Below are positions 43,110 through 55,099 of a stretch of DNA of 64,000 nucleotides, in pieces. The notes below the pieces were generated by a model. The model was not told the DNA's origin. It was given only the letters and a program-made list of their open reading frames with translations, and made no database searches. The stretch lies in NCBI GenBank assembly GCA_013368315.1, contig JAACJM010000157.1, positions 1 to 64,000 on the forward strand. The letters are read 5' to 3'. The DNA is from Tetrapyrgos nigripes. Its lineage: Eukaryota; Basidiomycota; Agaricomycetes; Agaricales; Campanellaceae. Made by a program: the position numbers and the translations under genes. Positions within the stretch are counted from its first letter, which is position 1; each line of letters opens with the position of its first letter.

Positions 43110-46100
43110 TCAACTTAGCCCCATCCCCCAAATCTCCATAACAGTCTTCCCACCCCTTCGGCACATGACGGCGCAGATGTCTTTTCTGTCCCTACCCCAA
43201 TGCGTCCCAATACCCATACCCATACTTAGATCCCCACTATCAAGCTCTGGCTCTGGGAGCGAGTCCGAGTCGACCCGATCAGCACCGTCATACCCAACAT
43301 CGGCATACACCCAAGGATACCCTCTCCCACGCAAATTATGAGACGTCGAAGGAAACGAGGGCACACAAGGCCCCGTAGCAACTTTCCACACCCCATCCCG
43401 TGGAGGTCCCAGCCCATCGTCCTTGACATCATCATTCTCAATCCCGATTTCGGCTATCAGCTCCCCCCTGCCCACCTCCCTACTATAGTTGATGTTGGTA
43501 TTGCCGCCATTGCGTGAAAGAGAGGCTGAAGAAGCGTAGGACGACAAAAGTCCCGACAGTCGAACTCCACCATCGTTACCTGATGTCAGGAGCATTGGCA
43601 TCGGTGCATATGTCTCTATCTCCTCGTCTCTTTCGTCCACTTCTCCGTCTCTATCTCTATAGGTATCTTCTTCCTCCCCGTACCCTTCCCGACCACGACG
43701 ACGACAAGACGCTGAAGAAGTAGTAGACGGAAAAACATCCTCTAACCTAGGCCCCTGAACAAACTGTAACCCAGTCACAGAGGCAGCGTCGTGTGCGTGG
43801 ATGTTAGCTATTACTTGATATCCTTGATTATTATACGCGTTAGTGTTTCTACTTATGTATCCTCTGGGATTAGAGGTTGAGTGAGGGTGAGAAGACTGGG
43901 AAGATGGTAGGCGTATGTCATATACGATTACTTGACCGTTGGAGGATGCTGTTGCAAGAAGTGGGAGAGGTCTGCTTCCTCTCCCCGTCCCCGTTCGCAC
44001 TCTCGGTCCTAGCTCGTTTTCCTCGAGATCGGTATGATAAGATGTAGACGAACGGAAAGGTACATCAGAAGTGGGATTCCCCCACATCTCACTCCCAGGT
44101 GAAAGTTGGACCTGACATACGAGTGAGGTGTGGTTTGAGAGGATGCTTATACACGTCCTGCAAAATAACCCGTCAGTCAAACTTCAGCACAACTCCACCA
44201 TCAGATCACAATCTGTAAAAAGTTAATTTAGAAAAGGGAGAAACACCCACCCCGTTAGCACATCCCAAACCCTAACCGTCGTATCTAAACTCCCACTAAC
44301 AATCCTAACCCCGTCAAAGGCGAGGGAGTAGATGGGGAAGCGGTGGCCTGTAAGGATGTGGCGACAGGTCCTTGCTCCCATACCATCTTCACCTCCTTCT
44401 CCACTTGCGTGTCCGTTCCCCGTTTCCCTTGTTGTTGTAGCTGTAGCTTCAAAGAACGGGGACGGGTAGGAAGCCCCAGAAGGACTAGAAGGACTCGGAG
44501 AAGAGATAAGCGGACCCAAATCCCAAACCCTAACAACGCCATCATCCCCCCCACTTACGACAATGTGACCGCATGTATCGAGGACGCGGATTGGGGAGGG
44601 AGAGGGGTGGGATCCTAGGAAGGATTTAATGAGTAAGTGAGGAGAAAAAGAACCCCAGAATGAAGATTGAAACGAAACCGAAAACCAAGGCAAAAGTAAA
44701 CAAAGAACCCAACAAAAAAGCGACTCACTCAAAATCCCCCTCTCTGCGCTTACCCCGCTCCCCCTCCTCAAATCCCAGACCCTCAAAGTCCCGTCTCGGC
44801 TCCCGGATACCGCAATCGCCCTCCCCATCACCCCATTGGGTTCCCATCCGTGTAAAACATTCAAACACCTCACCGTACCTTCATGTCCTTCAAACGTATA
44901 CAAACACGCCCCACTCTCCACATCCCAAAGCTTTAACGTCTTATCGCATCCTCCAGAAAGAAGAAGCGCGCGTGGGTTCCCAAATGAGATGGAAGTGTGG
45001 GTAGGGGTGGAGCGTAGGCCTTGGAAGCTTGGATCGTGTCCTGTGGGAGGGTTGAAAGTAGAATTGGATGAATGGGGAGGAAAGTGAGGAAGAGAAGAAT
45101 TTGGTATAGGTGTAGACATGGGTAAAGGAGTCGGCGGTAACCCCAACTTGACCCTCAACTCGGGCGTCAACATCCTCGATGGATCATCGGGGTACTCGGT
45201 TCCTTGCCATTTCCATCCTCCTATCGTTTCCCGTTCTCTAGCTTTCCCCACTCTCTGCCTGCCCTTTCCCTTCGAGTCCGAGTCCGAGCCTGCGTCTAAA
45301 TCCTCCCCATGCGTATCCTCAACCGCTTCCTCCCACCCTTCAATCAAACCTAGACACCATACACCTAACGCACCACTTCTTCCTTCTCTACTTCTTCCTT
45401 CATTCTTACCAGTCCCTTCTCTTCCTGTCTCCTCGTAAACTGTTCTATGAACCAGCGTCCTATGAAGTACACCCGTCTTCGCCGAAAATACATGTATACG
45501 CGAGTTGGCTAACCCGCAGATGACCCAGTGCGAGGAGAGAGTAAGGGATGTGATGATTGTCGCACCGGTAGTCGATGAAGACTCGGTTGATGAGGAGGGA
45601 GTAAAAGCTCTAGAGCTTGAGGTCGAGGTAGAGTGGATGTGGGTAGAAGAAGACGAAGAAGGCCTTGGACGTCTTGGCTCAGGTTCAGCGTAAAACGGAA
45701 CCCGATGAGCACGTATTAAATGTCCACCTTGGTGCCAGTTTCGTAGAACGCGTACTTCGTTGGCAAAGTGTTGTCGCCAGGACCATCGTATAGGTTTGGG
45801 AGGAGAGGAGGCCAAGGGGATCAGATAAGGCCAATGAGGACTAAACCCAACTCCTACGCACAACCCCCTCCAAACACCCTCATCTCTACTCAATTCATTC
45901 CATTTTTTACAAACCAGCCCCACACTTATGACATCTCTTGCATCGGATAGAAAGGAGAGGATGTATATAGAGAGTTCGGGTGGGAGGGTGGATAGAAAGT
46001 CCACGGCGGTACGATGAGTGGAATTGGGAATCAGAGCACCCAAAGCTTCTGATATCTTGAACAGGTCTTCTGGAGGAAGAGTAGGAAGGATGGAGAGGAT

Positions 46101-46310
46101 GGAGGAGAGGTCGGGCTTGGTGGTAGTCGTCGTGTCTGCCGTCTTTGTACTCGTTATCGTTGTACTGCTAGTCGTTGCCGTTGCCGTTGTCGTCGTATTC
46201 GCTGTACCCGTGGATGTCGTCGTCGCAGTCGGTGGAGTTGGAGGAGGAGAAGGGGCAGGAGTGGGGGGAGAAGAGACTCGGATGTACAACGACATCATAC
46301 AACGTGTCAA
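43110..46310 (-). CDS. F-box/WD40-repeat protein (SCF substrate receptor type)
   Basis: The most convincing host gene here, with no stop or frameshift. The start is MTRC at 46310 or MMSLYIRV at 46298. A Pro/Thr-rich N-terminus leads to an F-box (TLPPELSIYILSFLSDARDV ... CKKWNELSRDEGVWR, about residues 105-150). WD40 repeats follow: LLSGGCDKTLKLWDVESG, GSRDGTLRVWDLRRG, SGGDDGVVRVWDLG, RIVSGSLDTTVRVWDVLTG, ATASSNGQVIVYDIR and LTSGNDGGVRL. Introns: about 44715-44610 (GTGAGT...CCTAG) and 44251-44163 (GTGGGT...TGCAG). The C-terminus is a long low-complexity linker ending IWGMGLS. By family (Cdc4/Pop1-like) it would select substrates for a Skp1-cullin ubiquitin ligase; the substrate is unknown. Fragments of it recur three times in the window. 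Confidence 0.85.
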
Positions 46311-46390
46311 AGGCGAGACTCGGCAAAGTAGGTCACGGGGAGCCGAAAACCCCCTATTTGCCCATGCACCTAGGTGTGGGTATAGTTGCT

Positions 46391-47462
46391 GCAGGCGCAG
46401 TTAATATCAAGCAACTGGTCGCTGGAGCCTGGGATAAGTAGGAGATTGCGAAACGGCAATAAATCAGGATAGTGCGACCATTTTTGCTCAGAATAAGATG
46501 AAGGCTTTGTGGGCCACCGCTTCACGTGGCAATAACGAGGCCGTTATTTCATTGGTACTTTTTCGCCGAGCTTCATCGGTGCGAGGAGGACGGGGACAGG
46601 CAAGGGACAGGACACATGGCGATGGTACGGCTTCGGGTGAAAAAAAGACCGGATGCCGAGGTATCCAAATTGCACATAGCCACACGCGAAAGTTAACAAC
46701 GAGTCCCTAAAGGGCCTCGTAATCCAGGTCTCTTGTATGTCACCTCAGTTTCAACACTTTGCACTGTCAATGAAGATGCTGTGGTATACAATTATGATCC
46801 TACTGACAGTTATATCAGGTTCTGTGTGTCAAAGAAATTTGATCATGGCCCTTATATATGACGCGTAGTCAGGTAAGTTAATGATACTGCAACCTAATCA
46901 TAGGTGTACTGAGCTCGGAGTCTTCGTGCGTCTATCAACATTATGATATGCTCATTGTAGACACATGTCGAGAGCATGGTATCAATACTAGCACCCTTGA
47001 ATGTTCATCAATGTGGAGATGTCACATCGTTTCTCCCTCCCAACGCAAAAATCTGATACAGAGTGTGTACAGTACAGTGACGTTCATGATTCTTTGGACA
47101 GCTTCAGCTTGAGCGCCAGTGGACAACAGCTGAAGTGAGATCCATAACAAACTGGCAGATATTTAAGCGACTGACCAAACTATGTCATTCTAATAACCAC
47201 TACTCTGCATCCCACAGTCTTCTCCGCCGCAAATGTCAACAATGCAACCCTCATTTCTTACGACTTCAGATATTCCTATTGCACAAGACTTTGTAAAGCA
47301 AGTTGCAGTTGAGGGGATATTGTTTGGTAGGTTTCCATCCCAAAATCCAAATCTCAAAACTGAAGTTGGCCACCTTTACTATTTGCAGTCAAGTTACACT
47401 ACGCTACATTAGAAAAAGTCTTGGCGAGGGACTCGAGAACTTAAGCCTTGGCTCAAAGGAAT
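46391..47462. other. Upstream region of the F-box gene, no gene seen
   Basis: Contains one inverted TACGAGG repeat and short frames only (none above 70 codons). Nothing coding is recognised between the divergent F-box gene start and its partial copy. Confidence 0.5.
46661..46735 (-). repeat. TACGAGG repeat, copy 6, inverted
   Basis: On the minus strand it reads TTACGAGGCCCTTTAGGGAC, TCGTTGTTAACTTTCGCG, TGTGGCTATG. It aligns with the copy at 6667 across about 60 bases. Confidence 0.75.
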
Positions 47463-47951
47463 GTGATACGGCCAATGAGGACTAAACCCAACTCCTACGC
47501 ACAACCTCCTCCAAACTCCCTTATCTCTACTCAACTCATTCCACTTCTTACACAACAGCCCCACACTTATGACATTCCGTGCATCGGATAGAAAGGACAA
47601 GATGTACAGGCTGAGTTCGAGTGGGAGGGTGTATAGAAAGTCCACGGCGGTACGATGAGCGGGAGTGGGAATCAGAGCCCCTAAAGCCTCGGATATCTTG
47701 AACAGGTCTTCTGGAGGAAGAGTAGGAAGGATGGAGAGGATGGAGGAGAGGTCAGGCTTGGTGGTAGTCGTTGTGTCTGCACTCGTTGTCATTGTTGCTG
47801 TCGTTATTGCCGTCGTCGCCGTCGGTGGAGGAGAAGGAGCTGGAGTAGGAGGAGAAGAGACTCGGATATACAGCGACATCATACAACGTGTCAAAGGCGA
47901 GACTCGGCAAGATAGGTCACGGTAGCAGAAAACCCCTATTCGCCAATGCAC
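47463..47951 (-). pseudogene. F-box/WD40 gene, 5' partial copy
   Basis: Covers the leader, the Pro/Thr-rich start (shorter Thr tract) and the F-box through GVGFSPHWPYHI, then stops abruptly; the frame continues 18 codons into unrelated DNA. It is very similar to the intact gene, with small indels in the Thr tract. It encodes an F-box without WD40 repeats, so could in principle compete for Skp1, but a pseudogene is simpler. Confidence 0.88.
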
Positions 47952-47965
47952 CTGTGGGTCTGCGC

Positions 47966-48008
47966 TTGTGGATTACGAGGTCCTTTTCAGGGACTCGTTC
48001 TTACACAC
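47966..48008 (+). repeat. TACGAGG repeat, copy 7, cut by a MITE
   Basis: TTACGAGGTCCTTTTCAGGG, ACTCGTTCTTACACAC, then the MITE starts. It lies just upstream of the partial F-box copy. Confidence 0.7.
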
Positions 48009-48339
48009 TAGGGTTCTGCGCCGTAACAGTACTGTACGGTTTGTACTGGTACCGTATGACGATCCCGTACCGTACAAGGTTGCTGCAGGGTCCAATACGG
48101 GTACGGGTACTGGAAGGTGAGCAGTGCGCTACTTCGAATTGTTTCTCGCATCAATAATTCCAACTGGCAAAAAGACCCGTATACCGTATTAACCCGTAAT
48201 GATGCCGTATCAGTACCCGTCCAGTATTGTACAAGCTTCCAGATGAACCCGCACGAATACGGGGACGGGTACACCGTACCAGTACTGGACCCGTAAAAAA
48301 TACGGGCGTACCAGTATTACTGGACGGTGTGGAGCCCTA
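48009..48339. mobile_element. 331-bp hAT-type MITE
   Basis: Ends are imperfect inverted repeats: TAGGGTTCTGCGCCGT and, inverted, TAGGGCTCCACACCGT, then repeats of CCGTA/CAGTACTG throughout. Flanks are TTACACAC (left) and TTATATAT (right), 8-bp duplications that differ only by three C-to-T changes. No coding capacity. Confidence 0.75.
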
Positions 48340-49327
48340 TTATATATAAGCTATCCCTTGTTCATCAGCATTTTGTCCGATCACTTACAGGCACTTGCGG
48401 CCGCTTATACAAGTGCTTGCAAGTGCCTGTAAGCTGGAAGTTTGTAAGTTCGTAAGCCCACGCAAATTTTCAGAGATGCCGATTTAAAAGGTAGGCTGGG
48501 GACTTGTCCTCTTCTTTTCCCCCTCCATACCATATACCTATGAGTCTGTTGAAGTCATCTAAGTGGTAGGAGGTGATAGTTGTTGCTGTATAGAGACATT
48601 GTCTTCACTGGAGGACTTTCTGCAGAAATGGCTCTACGTACCATTAAAGTACATGTATTCGCATGCAGAAACTTGAAAGTCATTTTAGCTGTCATATTCA
48701 TCACTCCAATAGTATTGTGGGCCTTTCTAATGCTGAGAAGGCGTAAACACTGAGCGGACTTACGGGTGAGCGCGTAAGTCGCGTAAGTCCGTGAGTAAAT
48801 ATACCGATTTGCTGATGCTTGTTGCACCACATCATCATGGTAATGAACTGCACGGGTATCCCGCGGGTACTTTTGAGCGTACCCGTGGCGGGTTACCCGT
48901 CTGTTCCAAAGTATGTAGATAGTCTCTACATAACCAAAAGTACTAGCTAGAGATTAAACTACTTAAGAATCCTACTGAACCACAGTAATTCCTGCGTGTT
49001 CCTATTTCAAAATGGAGCTCTTGGTGTGGCACTAGTCTTTTAATCTTATTTGTTTTTTGGATTAAGTATAAAGAGCTTAAGAAGGTTTATCTACACGAAT
49101 CACATTGGTTTTGCGGGTTCCTATCACACAGAGTCTCTCAGACTATTCTGCTCCCGCATTGTCAGATTGTGGCATCACTCTACAATCACTCTACAATCAT
49201 GATATGGGCGCCTGGCGGCTTTGTCTGTATTGATAGCCAGAACTGAGAAGGCACTTCACTAGGTGAATAAGAGTACTTATTTGAAGAAACAACGCTTCTG
49301 TCAAATTCATCAAGCCCACACTTTTCA
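48340..49327. other. Hairpin-rich stretch upstream of DUF6534 gene
   Basis: Perfect inverted pair CTTACAGGCACTTGC / GCAAGTGCCTGTAAG at 48384-48433; GGACTTACG / CGTAAGTCC near 48758-48792; CGGGTACCCG-like repeats near 48853-48902. These look like MITE ends, but no target duplications were found. No gene is seen. Confidence 0.55.
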
Positions 49328-51130
49328 ATGACTGAACCTTCTCTCACTCTAACGCTTGGTCCTTTGGTTATCTGTTACACAGTCGCTTGTATTCTCTATG
49401 GTATGACCACAGTCCAGGTAAGCTCAATCTTCTCAAAAGTGGCTTAACATTAAAATAATAATCGAATCTACTTCTGGACAGACATATTGGTACTTTAAGC
49501 AGTTCCCTAGCGATCCAAACTTCTTACGTATAGGAGTAAGCAATCTATCTCGCTTAATCATTCAAGATATGCGGTTCAATGTCACTGAACAAATCATCAG
49601 GTTGTAGCAATTTGGTGAGCATAATGAATATCTCTCATGCTCATTGCTCAAAACACCAGGCTGTTTGCGACTGCTCATGAGTTTTGTCTCATCTTGACTG
49701 CCTTCGACATCACAGTTACACGATTTGGGAATCCAGATTTCCTACTCAAAGTACCCGTAGCACTTGATGTCTCAGTCAGCTTTGCTGGACTTTTAGCATG
49801 TTTAGTTCAGTCACTTTTCACATATAGGGTCAGTCTTGTTATTTCATGGATATAATATTCCTGAAACGCGCTTGCTTCTAGCTCTGGAAAGTGTCAAATT
49901 ACACCGCAATAGCAGCCGTTGTTATCTTTCTATCTATATTGCGAATGATCTCATGCTTTGTGGTCACCCACAAAGTCATTGTTTCACCTAGCTTCGACCA
50001 ATTTATGGCGGAGCAACTATGGCTGTGTGTCATGGTAAGAGCTTAATATCCTTTCGTGTCATTTACTGTTCCGTAAATTTAATCTACGTTGCTTGGCGGC
50101 AGGCTTGGATACTTGGTGAGTTGAGAAAATTGTTCAGATGTTGCATTAGGCCGAATATTTTGCTAGGTGCTATAGTTGACACAACAATTACAGTTTCCTT
50201 TTCTTACGACCTCCTAAGACGACGTCAACATGCAATGAAAAGGTGAGTCAAATCCGATGGTGCTATAACTTGCGAGTACACCTGACCCTAATTTTGTTTT
50301 TCAAGGACCACACGACTGCTGGATAAGCTTATACTGTGGGCATTGGTGAGTGTTTCTATGCATTGAAATTCAAGTACTATGAGAATGAACACTTTATCTA
50401 TTAAGAAACCGGCGCTGTCACAAGGTTTGGGATTTCATCTGTCAAAATCACCTCTGGGTCATTAAATCACTTTTAGCACTGATGGAATTGCTGTAACTAT
50501 AGCGGTGAGTTCCTTTGCTAAGCAGCAGTGGCAATATCTTGAGAGTTTCCAATAGTTCTTTGTAGCACCAAACAATTGTAGCTATCTTTTCTTTGTTCAA
50601 TGTAATTCTATACTCACTGCTCCTCCTAAAGCTATATGGATTGGGATGTTCTTGTTCTTGTCACAATGTGAGTTCAGTCTTTCATAAAAATCTATGAAGC
50701 AAAACACTTATCAATGCCTTTGGGTCCAGTATATTGCAATTCAGCCCTGGCTATGTAAGTGATATACACATCCAAGCTCTTACCTGTGTACTCAGAAGAA
50801 ACAGCCTGAATGCAAGGATCATACTGAGACAGATTGACAATAAGACTATCTCCATTACTGGCCATGTCAACTTTACTGTAGGAGATTCAGTCAGCCCTTC
50901 TGAGGTGAGTTATTAAAGAAATTCACATTCAAAAATCCTGACGCTCTTTTAGAGTACCAATAAGGCTATCGACATTGAAATGAACCAAGTCATGGGAATC
51001 GAGCATGATGACCCTTACGATAATACTGTCCGAGTAAGACTATCTCTCAGAGTAACTGTGAATCGCTCATGTCTGTATCTGATTGTTACAGGAATCTTCA
51101 AATCCAAATGTGACTAAAATTTCTCAGTGA
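49328..51130 (+). CDS. DUF6534-domain membrane protein, about a dozen exons
   Basis: Starts MTEPSLTLTLGPLVICYTVA. Exon 1 is 49328-49417. Exon 2 starts 49482 (TYWYFKQFPSDPNFLRIG). A 14-nt exon (GTTGTAGCAATTTG, near 49602) supplies VVAIW, and the next exon gives LFATAHEFCLILTAFDITVT and VPVALDVSVSFAGLLACLVQ. Later exons give LWKVSNYTAIAAVVIFL, AWILG, AIVDTTITVSFSYDLLRRRQ, ETGAVT, APNNCSYLFFVQCN, YCNSALA, RNSLNARIILRQIDN and a short acidic tail to TGA 51130. Seven hydrophobic segments fit this agaricomycete family, of unknown function and likely at the plasma membrane. All junctions I traced are GT-AG and in phase; apparently intact. It is not part of the inverted duplication. Confidence 0.82.
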
Positions 51131-52239
51131 ATTCTACTAAAATTCTACCTAAGCTCAAGGTAAGAAGGTAGCGACCACTTCTTTGCTTACAATACTCAGC
51201 GTTTGAAGTACGTTACCTCCTTCGTGTCTAGCTTGATGCTTGGAAAGGTTGTCTCTGAAGCGCTGGGCGCTTATCGAACTGAAAGAGCGCCGCGACCCAG
51301 AGAAATGTGTAGATACATCTGATAAGATGGGATGAGTTGGTTTGTCTCAGGGGAGCCAAAAGAACAGATCGTATGAGTTCTATATGTAGATGCCGTCCTT
51401 CGCGGAGAAATAGAAGATGCCAATTGTCCGGATACATGGAAGTGTATGAGAAAAATACAGAAGTCCAATAATGATCCAAAGTCCCTTTCTCTATGAATGC
51501 CGGGCAAACAAAATCCAAAATCCCAAAGCCCAAAAAGCATATGTATAGAACGTCTCGATATCTTGCTAACTTCTAGTTAACTCTGTTGACGTTAACAACA
51601 CTGTCGAGAACATTAATTGAAGGAACGACTCCGAACGAGGCACATCTACGACTTACGGCAGCTGTAAGTTGGACCCATTGGCGTCTCTTATATTCAAAAT
51701 TTGAGTGCGCTGCTAGTATTCTTAGCTGAAGGACGGGAAAACACGTCAGCCATGACCTGACAGCTAAGCACAGTACCGTAATGAACTCCAATACCAGACA
51801 CGAGTTTTAGGTTGTAAGAGAATGTTCAACAGTAGTCGAAATAGAGAAGAGGTCAGATAGCATACTGGGAAGTTGTTGACGTTACTGGGAGGACTTCACT
51901 TCTTTTGATACAAGCACTGAGAAACTGAAATAATGTGAAGACGCCGATCAAGTGTTTCCTAGCTTGGCTTCAGAATAGTTTCGTCATGGATACCGGGGCT
52001 AGGACTTGTTTGTTGTACGGGCTGTGGTAGAAGGAACAAGACAAGAATTAGATTGAGTATGAGTTTGATATAAGTAAAAGTGAGAGACGCACGGAAAACA
52101 TTGAGAAGACAAAGGTCGAAGATGAAGACGAGGACGAGCATTCAACATGAAGGTACCTTTTGCCGTGCTGAAACGAAACCACTCCCGTATCGAGGGGTAT
52201 AGCGACCACATCCTTCAGGATCCGCAACTCTTGGATTAG
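51131..52239. other. No recognisable gene
   Basis: Short frames on the minus strand (51228-51533, 51573-51791, 51959-52141) have no recognisable domains. The last has a hydrophobic run but no support as a gene. Confidence 0.45.
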
Positions 52240-52385
52240 ATACTCGCCTTCGTGAATTCGAGATTTGAATGTCAATTTGGGTGTCACATGTCACGCTTTT
52301 GATAGTTCGGAAGGCGTCTTTGAGTTCGAAAACGGTGTTTTTAAGTCGGAAATAATTTTTGTTACCTTAGTACAGCATAGAAGAG
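52240..52385 (-). repeat. 3' remnant of a second C2H2 transposase-like element
   Basis: Matches 165-290, including the stop codon context (ATGCTGTACTAA on the minus strand against ATGCTGTGCTAA). Coding similarity ends immediately upstream, so only the end of the gene and its 3' flank are left. Confidence 0.68.
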
Positions 52386-52434
52386 CAACAGAAAAAGCGA
52401 AGTTCAAGACGTATTGTACTTGAAGAACGTGTCA

Positions 52435-54048
52435 TTAACGGAGACGAAGAGTTCCAAACGAATCAGTACCATCGTTCATCCTGCCTGATGCGCTTCTAAG
52501 TTGCTCTCCTCGATGATCGATCTCTTCCTCGCAGACCTCAATGAATCCATTTCCGATATTTTGACCTTTTCTCTTCTGACACTCAAATTGCCCATCGTAG
52601 TGGTCGAGATCACGCCAGCTTGGATATAGTTGGAGGGTGCCACGGATTGGACTGGGTGGCGATCGCCCTGCCACTGTCAATGCAGCAATTGCAAACCGCC
52701 ACGATGTTGGGGAACCCGAAAGCGATCCGGACAAAGTTGTACCGTTGGGAGTTATCATGATGAGAAGAGGCCGTGTAATCAAGTAAGTCGGCCACGATTT
52801 TTGAGGTATGGGAATGTGACTCACTGAAGTGAAGCTATTTGATTCAAACAGTTGTCCAAGAGTCTGTACAGTCCTAGGCTCCATTTGTCGACGAAGGACG
52901 GAACGAGTGTTGAGAGTCTGTGCGTACCAAACTGGTCAGAAGCCTCTAATCGTAAACACAGATCAATTGACAATTACCGTCATGAGGGTGTTTCTGTCGT
53001 AAATGAAGAGATTGTCGTCGGAAATAGTCATCCTTGCGATAGATTGAAGACCTACGTGTACAATCGGGCCACAGTCAGTGTAAAAATCAGGTGCATGTTT
53101 GAGCTGGGAATGGCAGTCTACAAAGACTTGGGTAAGCCTCAAGGCTTGGTTTCTTGAAATCAATTAATGACACTAACCAGAAGAGACAAACTACCAATGC
53201 AAAAGACTGTCACAGGTAATGCAGTTTCCACTGATGTGCGAATGAGCTTGGAAATAACAGTGTCAGAGGCTAATTGATATTTTCAGGTCACGGCGCCACC
53301 GATACTGTTCAGCTAGAGGATCTCAACACTTAACAAATACTCGCCTTTCATTCCGGTCCTGCTCTTCCACAGACAATACGAGAGCACCGCCGTGATAGAC
53401 GCATCACAAACTACGGCAATAGCCAGCCAGCTGTCTACAATAGGGATCCGTCTAGCATTGGCTTCTAGATTTGGTTCGAGCAATGCGCCGATACTCCCAG
53501 CAAAAGCTAATCCTCCTTGAGCCAGGGAAAGAGTGCAGATGACGACGAAGAGGACGAATGATCCGGAGAACATACGAATACGCCAAGCGAGGAAGAATTG
53601 TATTGGGACGGAAATGCTAGTGGCAGACGCGTACAGTGCCAGTGGTAGATTGAGTTGGCTTTTCTGCATGAATTGCCAGTGTCTGGAATACTCACAGCGT
53701 GGTGGAGATAGCTAACGTGGTGTGCTGCCAAGGAGTCGCAAGGAGACCAATTTTGTTCCCGAAACTATCTACGGCGTAGTGCCACAGCAAGTACGAAGAC
53801 GTACAAAAAGAGAACGAGTCGACAACGGCGACCCATATGACGAGGCCGCTGCAGGACGATTTTGAGCAGTTTAATTGAATCACACAAACTTGGAGTACGC
53901 ACGTAATGGTAGGTCCATCTTTGATTCTGGAATCATAGTACTCGAAGAACTGGATGATACAGATCCCAGCGAGAAGAGCGTTGACCAAGGTTGCAACCAC
54001 CACAGGTCCGAGAACGAGGTTGATGTTGATGGGAGGAATTTCTGCCAT
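52435..54048 (-). CDS. DUF6534-type membrane protein, right copy
   Basis: Paralogue of the left copy, starting MAEIPPININLVLGPVVVAT at 54048. Same exon pattern: first intron near 53898-53845 (54 nt, in frame), GLVIWVAVVDSFSFCTSSYL, PLALYASATSISVPIQFFLA, AQGGLAFAGSIGALLEPN, then the membrane exon near 53270-53200, RLYT-type exon and the tail SGSPTSWRFAIAALTVAGRS. It ends IDHRGEQLRSASGRMN...LRLR at 52435, with a longer tail than the left copy. The acceptor before PLLIMITP reads ACACG rather than GCAG, so that intron may be retained or use another AG; the frame stays open either way through VSHIPIPQKSWPTYLIT. Possibly functional. Confidence 0.75.
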
Positions 54049-54704
54049 GTTGGGTATGGAGGGGACTCAAGTAAATTGGAGGGCGACTTGGAGTTGTTTT
54101 GAATCGAGGTCGAATATTGAGTCGCCATTAATCGCGATTCATTGAGCGGTACATTTCGGGCTAGATCGCTCCTATCCCTATGGTGTTCCCACCCGAAGAT
54201 GCCCATACTTGGCTTTAGCTCTTAAGTTCTACGTCCGCCGTGATTCTGGTTGGCTCAGGGATCAATCAGGGATGCATTGGCGCATTAGGAGTGGAAATCA
54301 AACTCCGAAGATGCTGGCATGAAGGCCGGAAGATAATCCATCCTAGTACGTTTACCCGCTCAAGTATTCGTCGCCTTTCTCTCCTCATTAATTAGAAGGA
54401 TTTCACTGTACAATATCTCGCAAAGCACGGATGAAATGTCCTTGGTGGAGGAGTGTATATATGACAGTGTATTGCCCGCCACTGAGAACCGACACGCCAG
54501 GATCCTGCGGGTGGCGTGTCGCTAGTCTCCCCTAGGCAGACCGATGATATACACGACGATCGATTTGGATGTGTGTATATATAGCGTGTAGCTACTCCCA
54601 TATCATCCTTTGGGGAACAAAGTACATACATAGGTGCTTCTTTATCTCCATGACGGCGGTCCACATCACCGCATGATCATCACCGACCCACATAAAAAAC
54701 TGGG
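52586..54704 (-). repeat. Right arm of the inverted duplication
   Basis: About 2.1 kb, inverted with respect to 7686-13088. It keeps the unoccupied sites of both TIR elements found in the left arm (near 54415 and near 52683). Confidence 0.88.
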
Positions 54705-54726
54705 GTAAAGGGCCATCGTCTCGTGT

Positions 54727-54760
54727 GGCAAGTTACGAGGCCCTTTCACATAGTTCTGGT
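54727..54760 (+). repeat. TACGAGG repeat, copy 8 (short)
   Basis: AAGTTACGAGGCCCTTTCAC, 20 bases beyond the right arm of the inverted duplication. Only the core is recognisable. Confidence 0.55.
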
Positions 54761-55099
54761 GGAAGGACCCAGGCGCGGTGAGGAACGGCGGAGGAAGGAA
54801 GAAGGTGCACTCAGATGCTGCCTACGCGGCTCTGAATTAGTGCCTGGGAAGCCCCAGAACCAAATCGGGTTCTGGCCAGAGCCCGAAATAGTAACATGAC
54901 AAATGTGTATTACACTACTTCCCAATTAAGTTCTGCAGAGCCGAAAAAGGTCGTACGTCAAATACTGCTTACTCTCAGAGCCCGAAATAGCTCTAAGTTC
55001 TGTGCCGGCGCTGCAGGCGATCAATAAGTCATGTGCAACTGACACTTTTGCGCGCTCCGTGACTTGGACACTTTTTGCGCGCAGTTTCTGTGTTTAAAC

